Source: CAJCJE01 sp035948315
GTDB taxonomy: Bacteria > Actinomycetota > Actinomycetes > Mycobacteriales > Pseudonocardiaceae
NCBI GenBank assembly: GCA_035948315.1
Contig: DASZJG010000042.1
Location: 34,165 to 98,164, forward strand
Direction of reading: 5' to 3'
DNA: 64,000 bases
The position numbers and the translations under genes are program-made. The notes under the pieces are model-generated. The model was not told where the DNA came from. It made no database searches and saw nothing but the letters and a program-made list of their open reading frames with translations. Numbering within the stretch: the stretch's first letter is position 1; each line of letters starts with the position of its first letter. This document shows positions 15,857 through 24,112 of the stretch, piece after piece.

Positions 15857-17301
15857 AGGTAGTGGTGATCGGCTACGGCATGGCGGGCGCGCGGCTCGCC
15901 GAGCTGATCCGCGCGCACGATCCGGACGCGGCCGGCATCGAGCTGACGGTGCTCGGCGCCGAACCGCATCGCGCCTACAACCGGGTGCTGCTCTCCACCG
16001 TGCTCGCCGGCGGGTTGAGCACCGAGGCGGTCGAACTGCACGACGAGTACTGGGCCGAGAAGAACCAGGTCGACCTGCGCATCGACACCGCGGTCCGCGC
16101 CATCGACCGCGACGCCAAAGCCGTGCTGCTGGCCGACGGGTCGCATGTGGACTATGACGCGCTGGTGCTGGCGACCGGCAGCCGAGCCTGGATGCCGCCC
16201 GTCGACGGGTTGAGCGGCGAATGCGTGAGCGCGTTCCGCACCATCGACGACTGCGCGCGGATCGTCGCGCGGGCGCGGGCCGGGGCGTCGGTCGTGGTGC
16301 TGGGCGGCGGTCTGCTCGGGCTGGAGGCGGCGCGCGGACTGGTGGGCCGCGGTTGCGCGGTGACCCTGGTGCATCCCAAGGCGCGGCTGATGGAACGCCA
16401 GCTCGATCCGGGCGCGGCGGCCGTGTTGCGGCAGAGCATGCAGCGGCTCGGCGTGACGATCCGGCTCGACGTCGAGGTGCGGCGGCACGTGGCCGGGCAG
16501 GGTGTCGAGTTGGGCGACGGGAGCTTCCTGCCCGCCGATCTGGTCGTCGTCTCCGCTGGCGTGCGGGCCGAGGACGGGCTGGCCGCGAGGGCCGGACTGG
16601 CCGTGGACAACGGGATCGTCGTCGACGAGGCGCTGCGCACCGCCGACTCGAGCGTCTTCGCGATCGGCGACTGCGCGAAACCGCCCAGCGGCGGGGCCGG
16701 GCTGGTACAGCCGGCCTGGGAACAGGCTGCGGTGGTCGCCGCGCGGCTCACCGGCGAGAACTCGCTGGCGCGGTACACCGGCACGCCGATGGTCGTGCGG
16801 CTCAAGGCGCGTGACGTCGAGCTGGCCGCGCTCGGCGACGTACACGCCACAGTGGACGATGCGGATGCCGAAGTCGTGCAGGTGCACGACCCGGCGCGCG
16901 GCCGCTACGCCAAACTCGTGCTGCGCGCGGACCGGGTCGCCGGCGCGATCCTGCTCGGCGTGCCCGACGCGGCCGCGACCATCGTGCAGCTCTACGACTC
17001 GGGCGCGCTCGCGCCGAGCGACCGGTTGGCGCTGCTGCTCGGCCGGGCGCTGCCCGGCGCGCCGAACGCCGCCTCACCAGGTGATCTGCCGGCCTCGGCG
17101 GTGGTGTGCCGGTGCAACACGGTGACCAAGGGCGCGCTCGTTTCGGCCTGGCAGCACGGCGCCTGCGACGTCGCGGGCCTGGTCAGCGCGACCAGGGCGA
17201 CCACCGGCTGCGGCACCTGCAAGGACGCGGTCACGGACCTGGCCGACTGGCTGACCACCGCCGATCCGGGCTCACCGCGGGCAGTCTCGCACTGTGCGTA
17301 A
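15853..17301 (+). CDS. FAD-dependent oxidoreductase with BFD [2Fe-2S] domain, nitrate reductase electron donor
   Basis: 482 residues, ATG 15853 in a 4-nt overlap with the nitrate reductase gene. The N-terminal two-thirds is a pyridine-nucleotide-disulfide-type FAD/NAD(P)H domain: VVVIGYGMAGARL, a second dinucleotide motif VVLGGGLLGLEAARGL, and VFAIGDCA near the FAD. The C-terminal 70 residues form a BFD-like [2Fe-2S] domain with Cys419, Cys421, Cys453 and Cys456 (VCRCN, GCGTC). The layout equals the N-terminal half of NirB. It probably carries electrons from NAD(P)H to the nitrate reductase, as NasB-type subunits do. Confidence 0.88.
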   Translation: MKVVVIGYGMAGARLAELIRAHDPDAAGIELTVLGAEPHRAYNRVLLSTVLAGGLSTEAVELHDEYWAEKNQVDLRIDTAVRAIDRDAKAVLLADGSHVDYDALVLATGSRAWMPPVDGLSGECVSAFRTIDDCARIVARARAGASVVVLGGGLLGLEAARGLVGRGCAVTLVHPKARLMERQLDPGAAAVLRQSMQRLGVTIRLDVEVRRHVAGQGVELGDGSFLPADLVVVSAGVRAEDGLAARAGLAVDNGIVVDEALRTADSSVFAIGDCAKPPSGGAGLVQPAWEQAAVVAARLTGENSLARYTGTPMVVRLKARDVELAALGDVHATVDDADAEVVQVHDPARGRYAKLVLRADRVAGAILLGVPDAAATIVQLYDSGALAPSDRLALLLGRALPGAPNAASPGDLPASAVVCRCNTVTKGALVSAWQHGACDVAGLVSATRATTGCGTCKDAVTDLADWLTTADPGSPRAVSHCA

Positions 17302-17365
17302 CTGTTGTCTTCCGCGTCATCAACGACAGTTCGTCGGCAATACCGCGTCACTAGGCTGCACAGCC

Positions 17366-18697
17366 ATGTGGATCGAGAAGTGGGAGCCGGAGGACCCGGA
17401 GTTCTGGGCGAGCACCGGCCGCAAGATCGCCAACCGAAACCTCGTCCTGTCCGTCTTCACCGAGCACATCGGCTTCTCCATCTGGAGCCTGTGGGCCGTC
17501 ATGGTGCTGTTCATGGGCCCCAAGTACGGACTCTCGGTCGCGGACAAGTTCCTGTTGACCTCGACGCCGACCCTGGTCGGCGCGGTCATGCGGATTCCGT
17601 ACAGCCTGGCCGTCGCCCGGTTCGGTGGCCGCAACTGGACGGTGATCAGCGCCGCGCTGCTGCTGATTCCGACCATCCTGTGCGGCATCGTCATGCATCC
17701 GGGGACGTCGCTGGGCACGTTCGTGCTCGTCGCGGCCGTCGCCGGCCTCGGCGGCGGGAACTTCGCGTCGTCGATGACCAACATCAACACGTTCTACCCC
17801 GAGTCGCGCAAGGGTTGGGCGCTCGGCCTGAACGCGGGCGGCGGCAACCTCGGCGTCGCGGTCATCCAGATCGTCGCGCTGATCGTGCTCGGCACCGCGG
17901 GCGCGTTGCAGCCCAGGATCGTACTGTGGGTGTACCTGCCGCTGATCGTCATCGCCGGCACGTGCGCGTTGCTGTTCATGGACAACCTGAGCAGCGTCCG
18001 CAACGACACCAAGGCCATGCGCGAGGTCGTCAAGGACGCGCAGTGCTGGGTGATCTCCGTGCTCTACATCGGCACGTTCGGCTCGTTCATCGGCTACTCG
18101 TTCGCCTTCGGCCTGGTGTTGCAGAACCAGTTCCACCGCACGCCGGTGCAGGCCGCCGCCGTCACGTTCCTCGGTCCGCTGCTCGGCTCGCTGTCCCGCC
18201 CGGTCGGCGGCTGGCTCGCGGACCGCTTCGGCGGCGCCATGGTCACCTTCGCCAACTTCGTGCTGATGGCGGTGTGCGCGGCCGTGCTGATCGTGGCCGC
18301 GGACGCGAAATCACTGGTGATGTACACGATCGGCTTCATCGCGCTGTTCATCTTTTCCGGCGTCGGCAACGGGTCCACCTACAAGATGATCCCGGGCATC
18401 TACCACCGCAAAGCCCTGGTCTCGATCGACGCGGGCGCGGACAAGACCGAGGCCATGCTGGCCGCTCGCCGCCGCTCCGGCGCGCTGATCGGCATCGCGG
18501 GCGCCATCGGCGCACTCGGCGGCGTCGGCATCAACCTCGCCTTCCGCGCCTCGTTCGCGGCCGCCGGCAGCGGCACTCCGGCCGTGGTGGCGTTCGTCGC
18601 GTTCTACGCGGTGTGCTTCGCCCTCACCTGGCTGGTCTACCTGCGCACACCCGTCGCGAGCAGGCAAACCTCGACATTGGCCACGGCCAGGGTGTGA
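17366..18697 (+). CDS. Nitrate/nitrite MFS transporter (NarK/NasA family)
   Basis: 443 residues from ATG 17366, 64 bp after the flavoprotein gene. About 12 membrane helices. The nitrate signatures of the NNP family are visible as AGLGGGNFASSMTNINTFYP and FSGVGNGSTYKMIPGIY, both in Gly/Asn-rich helices that line the substrate path. It should import nitrate or exchange it for nitrite at the cytoplasmic membrane, feeding the reductases on either side. The substrate direction cannot be told from sequence. Confidence 0.92.
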   Translation: MWIEKWEPEDPEFWASTGRKIANRNLVLSVFTEHIGFSIWSLWAVMVLFMGPKYGLSVADKFLLTSTPTLVGAVMRIPYSLAVARFGGRNWTVISAALLLIPTILCGIVMHPGTSLGTFVLVAAVAGLGGGNFASSMTNINTFYPESRKGWALGLNAGGGNLGVAVIQIVALIVLGTAGALQPRIVLWVYLPLIVIAGTCALLFMDNLSSVRNDTKAMREVVKDAQCWVISVLYIGTFGSFIGYSFAFGLVLQNQFHRTPVQAAAVTFLGPLLGSLSRPVGGWLADRFGGAMVTFANFVLMAVCAAVLIVAADAKSLVMYTIGFIALFIFSGVGNGSTYKMIPGIYHRKALVSIDAGADKTEAMLAARRRSGALIGIAGAIGALGGVGINLAFRASFAAAGSGTPAVVAFVAFYAVCFALTWLVYLRTPVASRQTSTLATARV

Positions 18698-18704
18698 GCC
18701 GGTC

Positions 18705-18742
18705 GTAACAGGCCGGCAACGCGGCGGACCCAACCGCGACAC
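18705..18742 (+). promoter_or_regulatory. Possible GlnR box upstream of nirB
   Basis: Four 5-mers at exact 6-bp spacing: GTAAC (18705), GCAAC (18716), GACCC (18727) and GACAC (18738). The actinobacterial GlnR pattern is GTNAC-N6-GAAAC repeated twice. The first 5-mer fits, the second and fourth differ by one base, the third by two. The site ends 45 bp before the nirB start, and nirB is a classic GlnR target. Confidence 0.45.
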
Positions 18743-18787
18743 GGGTGGCTCACAGCATTAGGTCGGGAGAAAATGGAGGGGCGATAG

Positions 18788-21304
18788 ATGGCGCGGACGT
18801 TGGTGATCGCCGGCTACGGCATGGTCGGCCACCGGGTGGCCGCTGCCCTGCGCGCGCGAGACGCGGCGGGACAGTGGCGGATCGTCGTGCTGGCCGAGGA
18901 GTCGCGTGACGCCTACGACCGCGTCGCCCTCACCTCCTATGTGGACAGTTGGGACCCGGAATCGCTGACCCTGCCCGACGCCGGCTTCACCGAGGCCGAC
19001 GAGATCCGGCTGGGCGACGCGGCCGTGTCGATCGACCGCGAAGCACGGGTCGTGCGCACCGCATCCGGGTTCACGCAGCCCTACGACGCACTGGTGCTGG
19101 CCACCGGCTCCACGCCGTTCGTACCGCCGATTCCCGGCCACGACCTGCCCGGCTGTTTCGTCTACCGCACCATCGACGACCTGGACGCCATCCACGACGC
19201 GGTCCGCCTGGCAGCGTCGACACCCGGCCGGGCCGCCGCGATGGTGCTGGGCGGCGGACTGCTCGGGTTGGAGGCCGCGAACGCGTTGCGCGGCATGGGT
19301 ATCTCGCCGCACATCGTCGAACTCGGCTCGCGGCTGATGCCGATCCAGGTCGACGACGGCGGCGGCAGCCTGCTACGCAGGCTCGTCGAACAGCTCGACC
19401 TGACCGTGCACACCGGGGTGTCCACCCGGGCCATCGAAGCCGCCGATCAGCGTCTGAAGGCCACACTCTCCAACGGCACCGAACTCGACCTCGACCTCGT
19501 CGTGTTCGCGGCAGGCGTGCGACCGCGCGACGACCTCGGCCGCGCCAGTGGATTGACCGTCGGCGAACGTGGCGGCATCGTCGTCGACGAAGGCTGCCGC
19601 ACCAGCGATCCGTCGATCTACGCGGTCGGCGAATGCGCGCTGATCGAAGGCCGGGTGTACGGCCTGGTCGCGCCCGGCTACGCCATGGCCGAACTGCTGG
19701 TCGACCGACTGCTCGGCGGCAACGCCGGCTTCCCCGGCGCGGACACCGCGACCAAGCTCAAACTGCTCGGCGTCGACGTGGCCAGCTTCGGCGACGCGCA
19801 CGCGCGGACCGAAGGCGCGCTGGAGGTCGTGGTCAACGACGCGGTCGCCGGCTCGTACAAGAAGCTCGTCATGTCCGACGACGCGCAGACCCTGCTCGGC
19901 GGCATCCTGGTCGGCGACGCCTCCGACTACGCGACGCTGCGCCCCATGGTCGGCCGCGCGCTGCCGGCCACCCCCGCCGCACTGCTCGCCCCTTCCGGCG
20001 GCAGAGGCGGCATCGGCGTGGACGCGCTGCCCGACGAGGCGCTGATCTGCTCGTGCAACACGGTCTCCAAGGGCGCGATCACCGAGGCGGTCGTGCTCGG
20101 CGGCTGCGACAGCGTCGCCGAACTCAAGGACCGCACCAGGGCCGGCACCACCTGCGGGTCCTGCGTGCCCATGCTCAAGCAGCTGCTGTCCTCCTGCGGC
20201 GTCGAACAGTCCAAGGCGCTGTGCGAACACTTCAGCCAGTCGCGCGCCGAAGTCTTCGAGATCATCAGCGCGACCGGCATCCGCACGTTCAGCGCGCTCA
20301 TCGAACGCTACGGCCGCGGTCGCGGCTGCGACATCTGCAAACCCGCCGTCGCCTCGATCCTCGCGTCGCTGCCCGGCGGGCACATCCTGGACGGCGAACA
20401 GGCCAGCCTGCAGGACACCAACGACCACTTCCTGGCCAACCTCCAGCGCAACGGCACCTACTCGGTCGTGCCGCGCATCCCCGGCGGCGAGATCACCGCG
20501 GCCAAACTGCTGGTGATCGCCGAGGTCGCGCGCGACTACGGCCTCTACACCAAGATCACCGGCGGCCAGCGGATCGACCTGTTCGGCGCCACCGTCGACC
20601 AACTGCCCGAGATCTGGCGCAGGCTGGTCGACGCAGGCTTCGAATCCGGCCACGCCTACGGCAAGGCGCTGCGCACGGTCAAATCCTGCGTCGGCACCAC
20701 CTGGTGCCGCTTCGGCGTGCAGGACTCGGTCGGCATGGCCATCGAACTGGAACTGCGCTACCGCGGCCTGCGCTCGCCGCACAAGGTCAAGGCCGCCGTC
20801 TCCGGCTGTGCGCGGGAATGCGCGGAGGCACGCAGCAAGGACTTCGGCGTCATCGCCACCGAGACCGGCTGGAACCTCTACGTCGGCGGCAACGGCGGCT
20901 TCCACCCGCGCCACGCCGACCTGCTCGTGTCCGATGTGGACAGTGAGACGCTGATCAGGCTGATCGACCGCTTCCTCATGTTCTACATCCGAACCGCTGA
21001 CCGGTTGCAGCGCACCGCGGCCTGGATCGAGGCCATGGCAGGCGGACTCGACCATCTGCGCGCGGTCATCGTCGACGACAGCCTCGGCATCTGCGCCGAC
21101 CTGGAAGCCGCCATGGCCGAACACGTCGACAACTACGCCGACGAATGGCGCGGCGTGCTCGACGACCCTGTGAAGCTGGCCAGGTTCACCTCGTTCGTGA
21201 ACGCGCCCGGCACACCCGACCCGACGATCTCCTTCCGCACCGAACGGGGCCAGCGCGTGCCGGCCCCGGTGAGCATCGGCATTCCGGAGGTGGCCGCCCG
21301 ATGA
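18788..21304 (+). CDS. nirB: Nitrite reductase [NAD(P)H], large subunit
   Basis: 838 residues from ATG 18788. It reduces nitrite to ammonia in the cytoplasm with six electrons from NAD(P)H. Domains in order: FAD/NAD(P)H oxidoreductase (VIAGYGMVGHR, VLGGGLLGLEAANAL, YAVGECA), BFD-type [2Fe-2S] domains (ICSCNTVSKG, TTCGSC, and GCDICKPA), and a sulfite/nitrite reductase ferredoxin-like and catalytic part. The siroheme/[4Fe-4S] ligands are Cys634 and Cys640 (SCVGTTWC) and Cys674 and Cys678 (SGCARECAEA). Length agrees with NirB of other bacteria. The small subunit overlaps the stop by 4 nt. Confidence 0.97.
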   Translation: MARTLVIAGYGMVGHRVAAALRARDAAGQWRIVVLAEESRDAYDRVALTSYVDSWDPESLTLPDAGFTEADEIRLGDAAVSIDREARVVRTASGFTQPYDALVLATGSTPFVPPIPGHDLPGCFVYRTIDDLDAIHDAVRLAASTPGRAAAMVLGGGLLGLEAANALRGMGISPHIVELGSRLMPIQVDDGGGSLLRRLVEQLDLTVHTGVSTRAIEAADQRLKATLSNGTELDLDLVVFAAGVRPRDDLGRASGLTVGERGGIVVDEGCRTSDPSIYAVGECALIEGRVYGLVAPGYAMAELLVDRLLGGNAGFPGADTATKLKLLGVDVASFGDAHARTEGALEVVVNDAVAGSYKKLVMSDDAQTLLGGILVGDASDYATLRPMVGRALPATPAALLAPSGGRGGIGVDALPDEALICSCNTVSKGAITEAVVLGGCDSVAELKDRTRAGTTCGSCVPMLKQLLSSCGVEQSKALCEHFSQSRAEVFEIISATGIRTFSALIERYGRGRGCDICKPAVASILASLPGGHILDGEQASLQDTNDHFLANLQRNGTYSVVPRIPGGEITAAKLLVIAEVARDYGLYTKITGGQRIDLFGATVDQLPEIWRRLVDAGFESGHAYGKALRTVKSCVGTTWCRFGVQDSVGMAIELELRYRGLRSPHKVKAAVSGCARECAEARSKDFGVIATETGWNLYVGGNGGFHPRHADLLVSDVDSETLIRLIDRFLMFYIRTADRLQRTAAWIEAMAGGLDHLRAVIVDDSLGICADLEAAMAEHVDNYADEWRGVLDDPVKLARFTSFVNAPGTPDPTISFRTERGQRVPAPVSIGIPEVAAR

Positions 21305-21657
21305 CCGCACTCGACGCCCGTCCCGCCCAGGCACACGGGCTCGTCCCGGTGTGCCGACTCGCCGACCTGCAAGCCGACCGAGGCGTCGCCGCGCTGCTGC
21401 CCGACGGTGAGCAAGTCGCGGTGTTCCTCCTCTCCGACGGCAGCCTGCACGCCGTGTCGAACATTGACCCGTTCAGCGCGGCGGCCGTACTGTCGCGGGG
21501 GATCGTCGGCGACCGCACCGGCACCCCGGTCGTGGTCTCGCCGATCTACAAGCAGGCGTTCGACCTGCGCACCGGCAAGTGCCTCGACGACGAGGGCGTC
21601 TCGCTGCGGGTGTACCGCGTCGTGCACGCCGACGACATGATCTGGGTTGGACAGTAG
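21301..21657 (+). CDS. nirD: Nitrite reductase small subunit
   Basis: 118 residues, ATG 21301 overlapping the nirB stop (ATGA). A Rieske-like beta fold in which the Cys/His cluster ligands are missing, as is normal for NirD (NIDPFSAAAVLSRGIVGD and VVSPIYKQAFDLRTGKC are family blocks). It is required with NirB for NAD(P)H-dependent nitrite reduction; its exact role is structural or in electron transfer. The regulator gene follows after 3 nt. Confidence 0.93.
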   Translation: MTALDARPAQAHGLVPVCRLADLQADRGVAALLPDGEQVAVFLLSDGSLHAVSNIDPFSAAAVLSRGIVGDRTGTPVVVSPIYKQAFDLRTGKCLDDEGVSLRVYRVVHADDMIWVGQ

Positions 21658-21660
21658 ACA

Positions 21661-22773
21661 GTGGACGTTCCGCCGCTCGCCGGGTACACGGTCGGCGTCA
21701 CCGCGGCCCGACGGGCCGAGGAACTCGCGGTGCTGCTGCAACGCCGCGGCGCCACGGTGCTGCACGGGCCGACCATCCGGATCGTGCCGCTGCCCGACGA
21801 CACCGAACTCCTCGCCGCCACCCGCGAGGTCATCGCCGCGCCCGTCGACGCGGTCGTGGCCACCACCGGCATCGGCTTCCGCGGCTGGATCGAGGCCGCC
21901 GACGGCTGGGACCTCGGCGCCGACCTGCTCGCCCGGCTCGGCGCGAGCATGCTGCTGGCCAGAGGCCCGAAAGCCAAAGGCGCCATCCGCGCCGCCGGCC
22001 TGGTCGAGCACTGGTCGCCGCCCTCCGAAGCCAGCCCGGAGCTATTGGAATACCTGCTCGCCTCGGGCGTCGCCGGCAAACGCATCGCCGTCCAGTTGCA
22101 CGGTGAACCGCTGACCTGGTTCATCAACGCGCTGCGCACAGCAGGCGCGGAAGTCGTCCCGGTCCCGGTCTACCGCTGGACCGAACCCGCCGACATCGCG
22201 CCCGCCGAACGGCTGCTCGACGCCACCATCGCCGGCCAGATAGACGCACTGAGCTTCACCAGCGCACCCGCCGCCGCCAGCCTGCTCGCCATCGCCGACC
22301 GCGGCGACCGCCTCGCCGACCTGCTCACCGCGCTGCGCGGCCCCACCCTCCCGATCTGCGTCGGCGCCATCTCCGCCACCCCACTGGCCGGCCACGGCAT
22401 CACCGTCATCCAACCCGAACGGGCCCGGCTCGGCTCGATGGTCCGCACCCTCGCCGAAGCGCTACCGGCACGCGCGCAACGCCTCCGGGTCGGCGCCCGC
22501 GAACTCCAGGTGCGCGGCCAGGCCGTCGTGGTCGACGGCGCCCTGCGCCCCGTCCCGCCCGCGCCGATGGCCGTGCTGCGCGCATTGGCCGCGTCGCGGG
22601 GACGAGTGGTGTCGCGGCAGGCGCTGCTCGCGGTGCTGCCCGGCGGGGGAGAGGAACACGCGGTGGAAACGGCGGTCGCGCGGCTGCGCTCCGCGCTCGG
22701 CGAGCCGAGGCTGGTGCAGACCGTGGTGAAACGCGGCTACCGCATCGCCATGGAACCGGCGGCCGTGCGATGA
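21661..22773 (+). CDS. Uroporphyrinogen-III synthase-like regulator (NnaR type)
   Basis: 370 residues from GTG 21661. Residues 1-260 are a HemD (uroporphyrinogen-III synthase) fold (LAGYTVGVTAARRAEEL, LSFTSAPAAASLL, ICVGAISATPLAGHG). Residues 275-365 are a winged-helix DNA-binding domain of the OmpR C-terminal type (LRALAASRGRVVSRQALL, VETAVARLRSAL, VVKRGYRI). This fusion is the layout of NnaR, which activates nitrate/nitrite assimilation genes together with GlnR in Streptomyces. Its place as the last gene after nirBD agrees. Whether the HemD part still makes the siroheme precursor, or only senses one, is open. Confidence 0.85.
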   Translation: MDVPPLAGYTVGVTAARRAEELAVLLQRRGATVLHGPTIRIVPLPDDTELLAATREVIAAPVDAVVATTGIGFRGWIEAADGWDLGADLLARLGASMLLARGPKAKGAIRAAGLVEHWSPPSEASPELLEYLLASGVAGKRIAVQLHGEPLTWFINALRTAGAEVVPVPVYRWTEPADIAPAERLLDATIAGQIDALSFTSAPAAASLLAIADRGDRLADLLTALRGPTLPICVGAISATPLAGHGITVIQPERARLGSMVRTLAEALPARAQRLRVGARELQVRGQAVVVDGALRPVPPAPMAVLRALAASRGRVVSRQALLAVLPGGGEEHAVETAVARLRSALGEPRLVQTVVKRGYRIAMEPAAVR

Positions 22774-22926
22774 GTCAGGTTGGCCAGGTGCCTTTCGCGG
22801 AAACAGGCGGGCGCGATGAGCCCGGTTGGCTCGGAGCCTTTCGGGAACCGGCGGGCGCGGTGAGTCCGGTTGGCCAGGTGCCGTTCGCGGAACTGGGGTG
22901 GGCGCGGTGAGCCCGGTGGTCCACGG
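22767..22926 (+). repeat. Imperfect tandem repeat of 44-47 bp, three and a half copies
   Basis: Units start at 22767, 22813, 22857 and 22904, each with GCG(A/G)TGAG(T/C)C followed by GGTTGGCC-like and (C/G)TTTCGCGGAA-like blocks; the fourth is partial. The array begins on the stop codon of the NnaR-like gene and ends at the sirohydrochlorin chelatase start. A 46-codon reading frame (ATG 22770 to TGA 22910) overlaps the preceding stop as ATGA and runs through the array, encoding two copies of VGQVPFAE. I do not claim it is a gene. Confidence 0.7.
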
Positions 22927-23631
22927 ATGAGCCTCGTGGTCGTCGCGCATGGCACCCGCGATCCGGCCGGGGCGCTCGTTACCGCGCGGCTGGTCGACGC
23001 GGTGCGCGCGAAGTTGCCCAGCGTCCGCGTCGAACTCGCCTTCGCGGATGTGCGCGGGCCGACCGTTGCCGACGTGCTCGCCGAGTTGAGCGGGCCGGTC
23101 GTGGTGCTGCCCGCGTTTCTCGCGGCCGGCTATCACGTGCGCGTTGATCTGCCCGCGCAGCTCGCGGACTTTCCCGATGCCGTGCTCGCCGCGCCGTTGG
23201 GGCCGGCGCGCGCGGTGGTCGCGGCCGTGCACGACCGGTTGGTCGAAGCCGGTTGGCGGCGCGGTGATCAGGTCGTGCTCGCTGCCGCGGGCTCGTCCGA
23301 TCCGTCGGCGCTGGCCGACGTGCGCCGGGGCGCGTTGCGGCTGTCGGCTCGGCTGGACACCGAGGTCCACATCGGATACTGCGCGACCGCCGAACCTCCT
23401 TTGCCGCAAGCGATTGCGGCATTGCGTGGGCGGGTCGCGATCGCGTCCTGGCTGCTCGCGCCCGGTCTGTTCCACCGCGCGGCCGTCGCGGCGGGCGCCG
23501 ATCTGGTCGGTGACCCGATCGGCGTGCACCCGCTCGTCGTCGACCTGATGGTCAGTCGCTACCGTGCGAGATGTGCAGCAACTCGTATTGCTCGCCTGCC
23601 GATGCCGGCGGATTTTCCGTCCACAGGGTGA
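22927..23631 (+). CDS. Sirohydrochlorin chelatase (CbiX/SirB family)
   Basis: 234 residues from ATG 22927 (MSLVVVAHGTRDPAG), chosen because homologs begin here; a longer frame upstream runs into the repeat array. The protein has two related chelatase halves. The N-terminal metal-site motif VVAHGTRDP and the VVLPAFLAAGYHVRVDLP block are typical. It inserts Fe(II) (or Co) into sirohydrochlorin, the last step towards siroheme, the cofactor of NirB, so its place at the end of the nitrite cluster makes sense. The family usually ends near LVVDLMVSRY; the last 25 residues here run antisense over the end of the convergent DUF4865 gene (80-bp overlap). Confidence 0.88.
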   Translation: MSLVVVAHGTRDPAGALVTARLVDAVRAKLPSVRVELAFADVRGPTVADVLAELSGPVVVLPAFLAAGYHVRVDLPAQLADFPDAVLAAPLGPARAVVAAVHDRLVEAGWRRGDQVVLAAAGSSDPSALADVRRGALRLSARLDTEVHIGYCATAEPPLPQAIAALRGRVAIASWLLAPGLFHRAAVAAGADLVGDPIGVHPLVVDLMVSRYRARCAATRIARLPMPADFPSTG

Positions 23632-24112
23632 AGTGCACCAACTCCCAGCGCTCCGGATCGACGGCGAGGGCGGTCGAGTGCACGCCGGCTTGTTCGGCGC
23701 GCTCGCCCAGTTCCCGTTGGGCGGCGCGGACCGGGTCGGTCGGGTCGACGCCTGGCGCGATCGGTTCGATTCGCCGGATCGCGGCGATGGGCGTCTTGTC
23801 GTTGGTCGGGCCGGGTTGGCGGTCGACGCCGGTCCAGTGGTGGACGGGCGGGCGGCCGAAGTCGTTGACGATGCCGGTGAAGGCACCGCCGCCCCACAGG
23901 AACCTGTTCATGCCGCTGATCTCGCGCCACACATAGAACGGCGCGTACTGGTTCACCGGCGACCCGTCGACTCCGCGTTCGCGGATCAGGTACGCCTTGA
24001 CGCCGAGGCCCGGAAAGCCGTCGGTGCGCGAACCGCGATCGGCGACGCGCTTGCGGATGATCTCCATGTCATAGTCGGCCGGCAGGGTCAGTTCATACTG
24101 CATCGCGTACAT
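23552..24112 (-). CDS. DUF4865 family protein (copy 2)
   Basis: 186 residues from ATG 24112. The family opens with MYAMQYELTLPADYDMEIIRKRV, then GLGVKAYLIRERG and YAPFYVWREISGMNRFLWGGG. No enzymatic activity is established for DUF4865; the ferredoxin-like alpha/beta pattern and small size suggest a dimeric mono-oxygenase-like or stress-related fold, but this is inference. It overlaps the upstream paralog by 20 nt and belongs to a three-gene operon led by a TetR regulator. The two paralogs share the start motif and the C-terminal WxLVxFxLWxxxxPA pattern. Confidence 0.75.
   Translation of the reverse strand: MYAMQYELTLPADYDMEIIRKRVADRGSRTDGFPGLGVKAYLIRERGVDGSPVNQYAPFYVWREISGMNRFLWGGGAFTGIVNDFGRPPVHHWTGVDRQPGPTNDKTPIAAIRRIEPIAPGVDPTDPVRAAQRELGERAEQAGVHSTALAVDPERWELVHFTLWTENPPASAGEQYELLHISHGSD

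Noticed and set aside
17302..17365. GlnR box before the nitrate transporter
   Set aside because: GTAAC at 17298-17302 is present, but the following 5-mers at 6-bp spacing do not fit.
19373..21334. 653-codon antisense frame over nirB
   Set aside because: Shadow of the third-position GC bias; nirB is certain.
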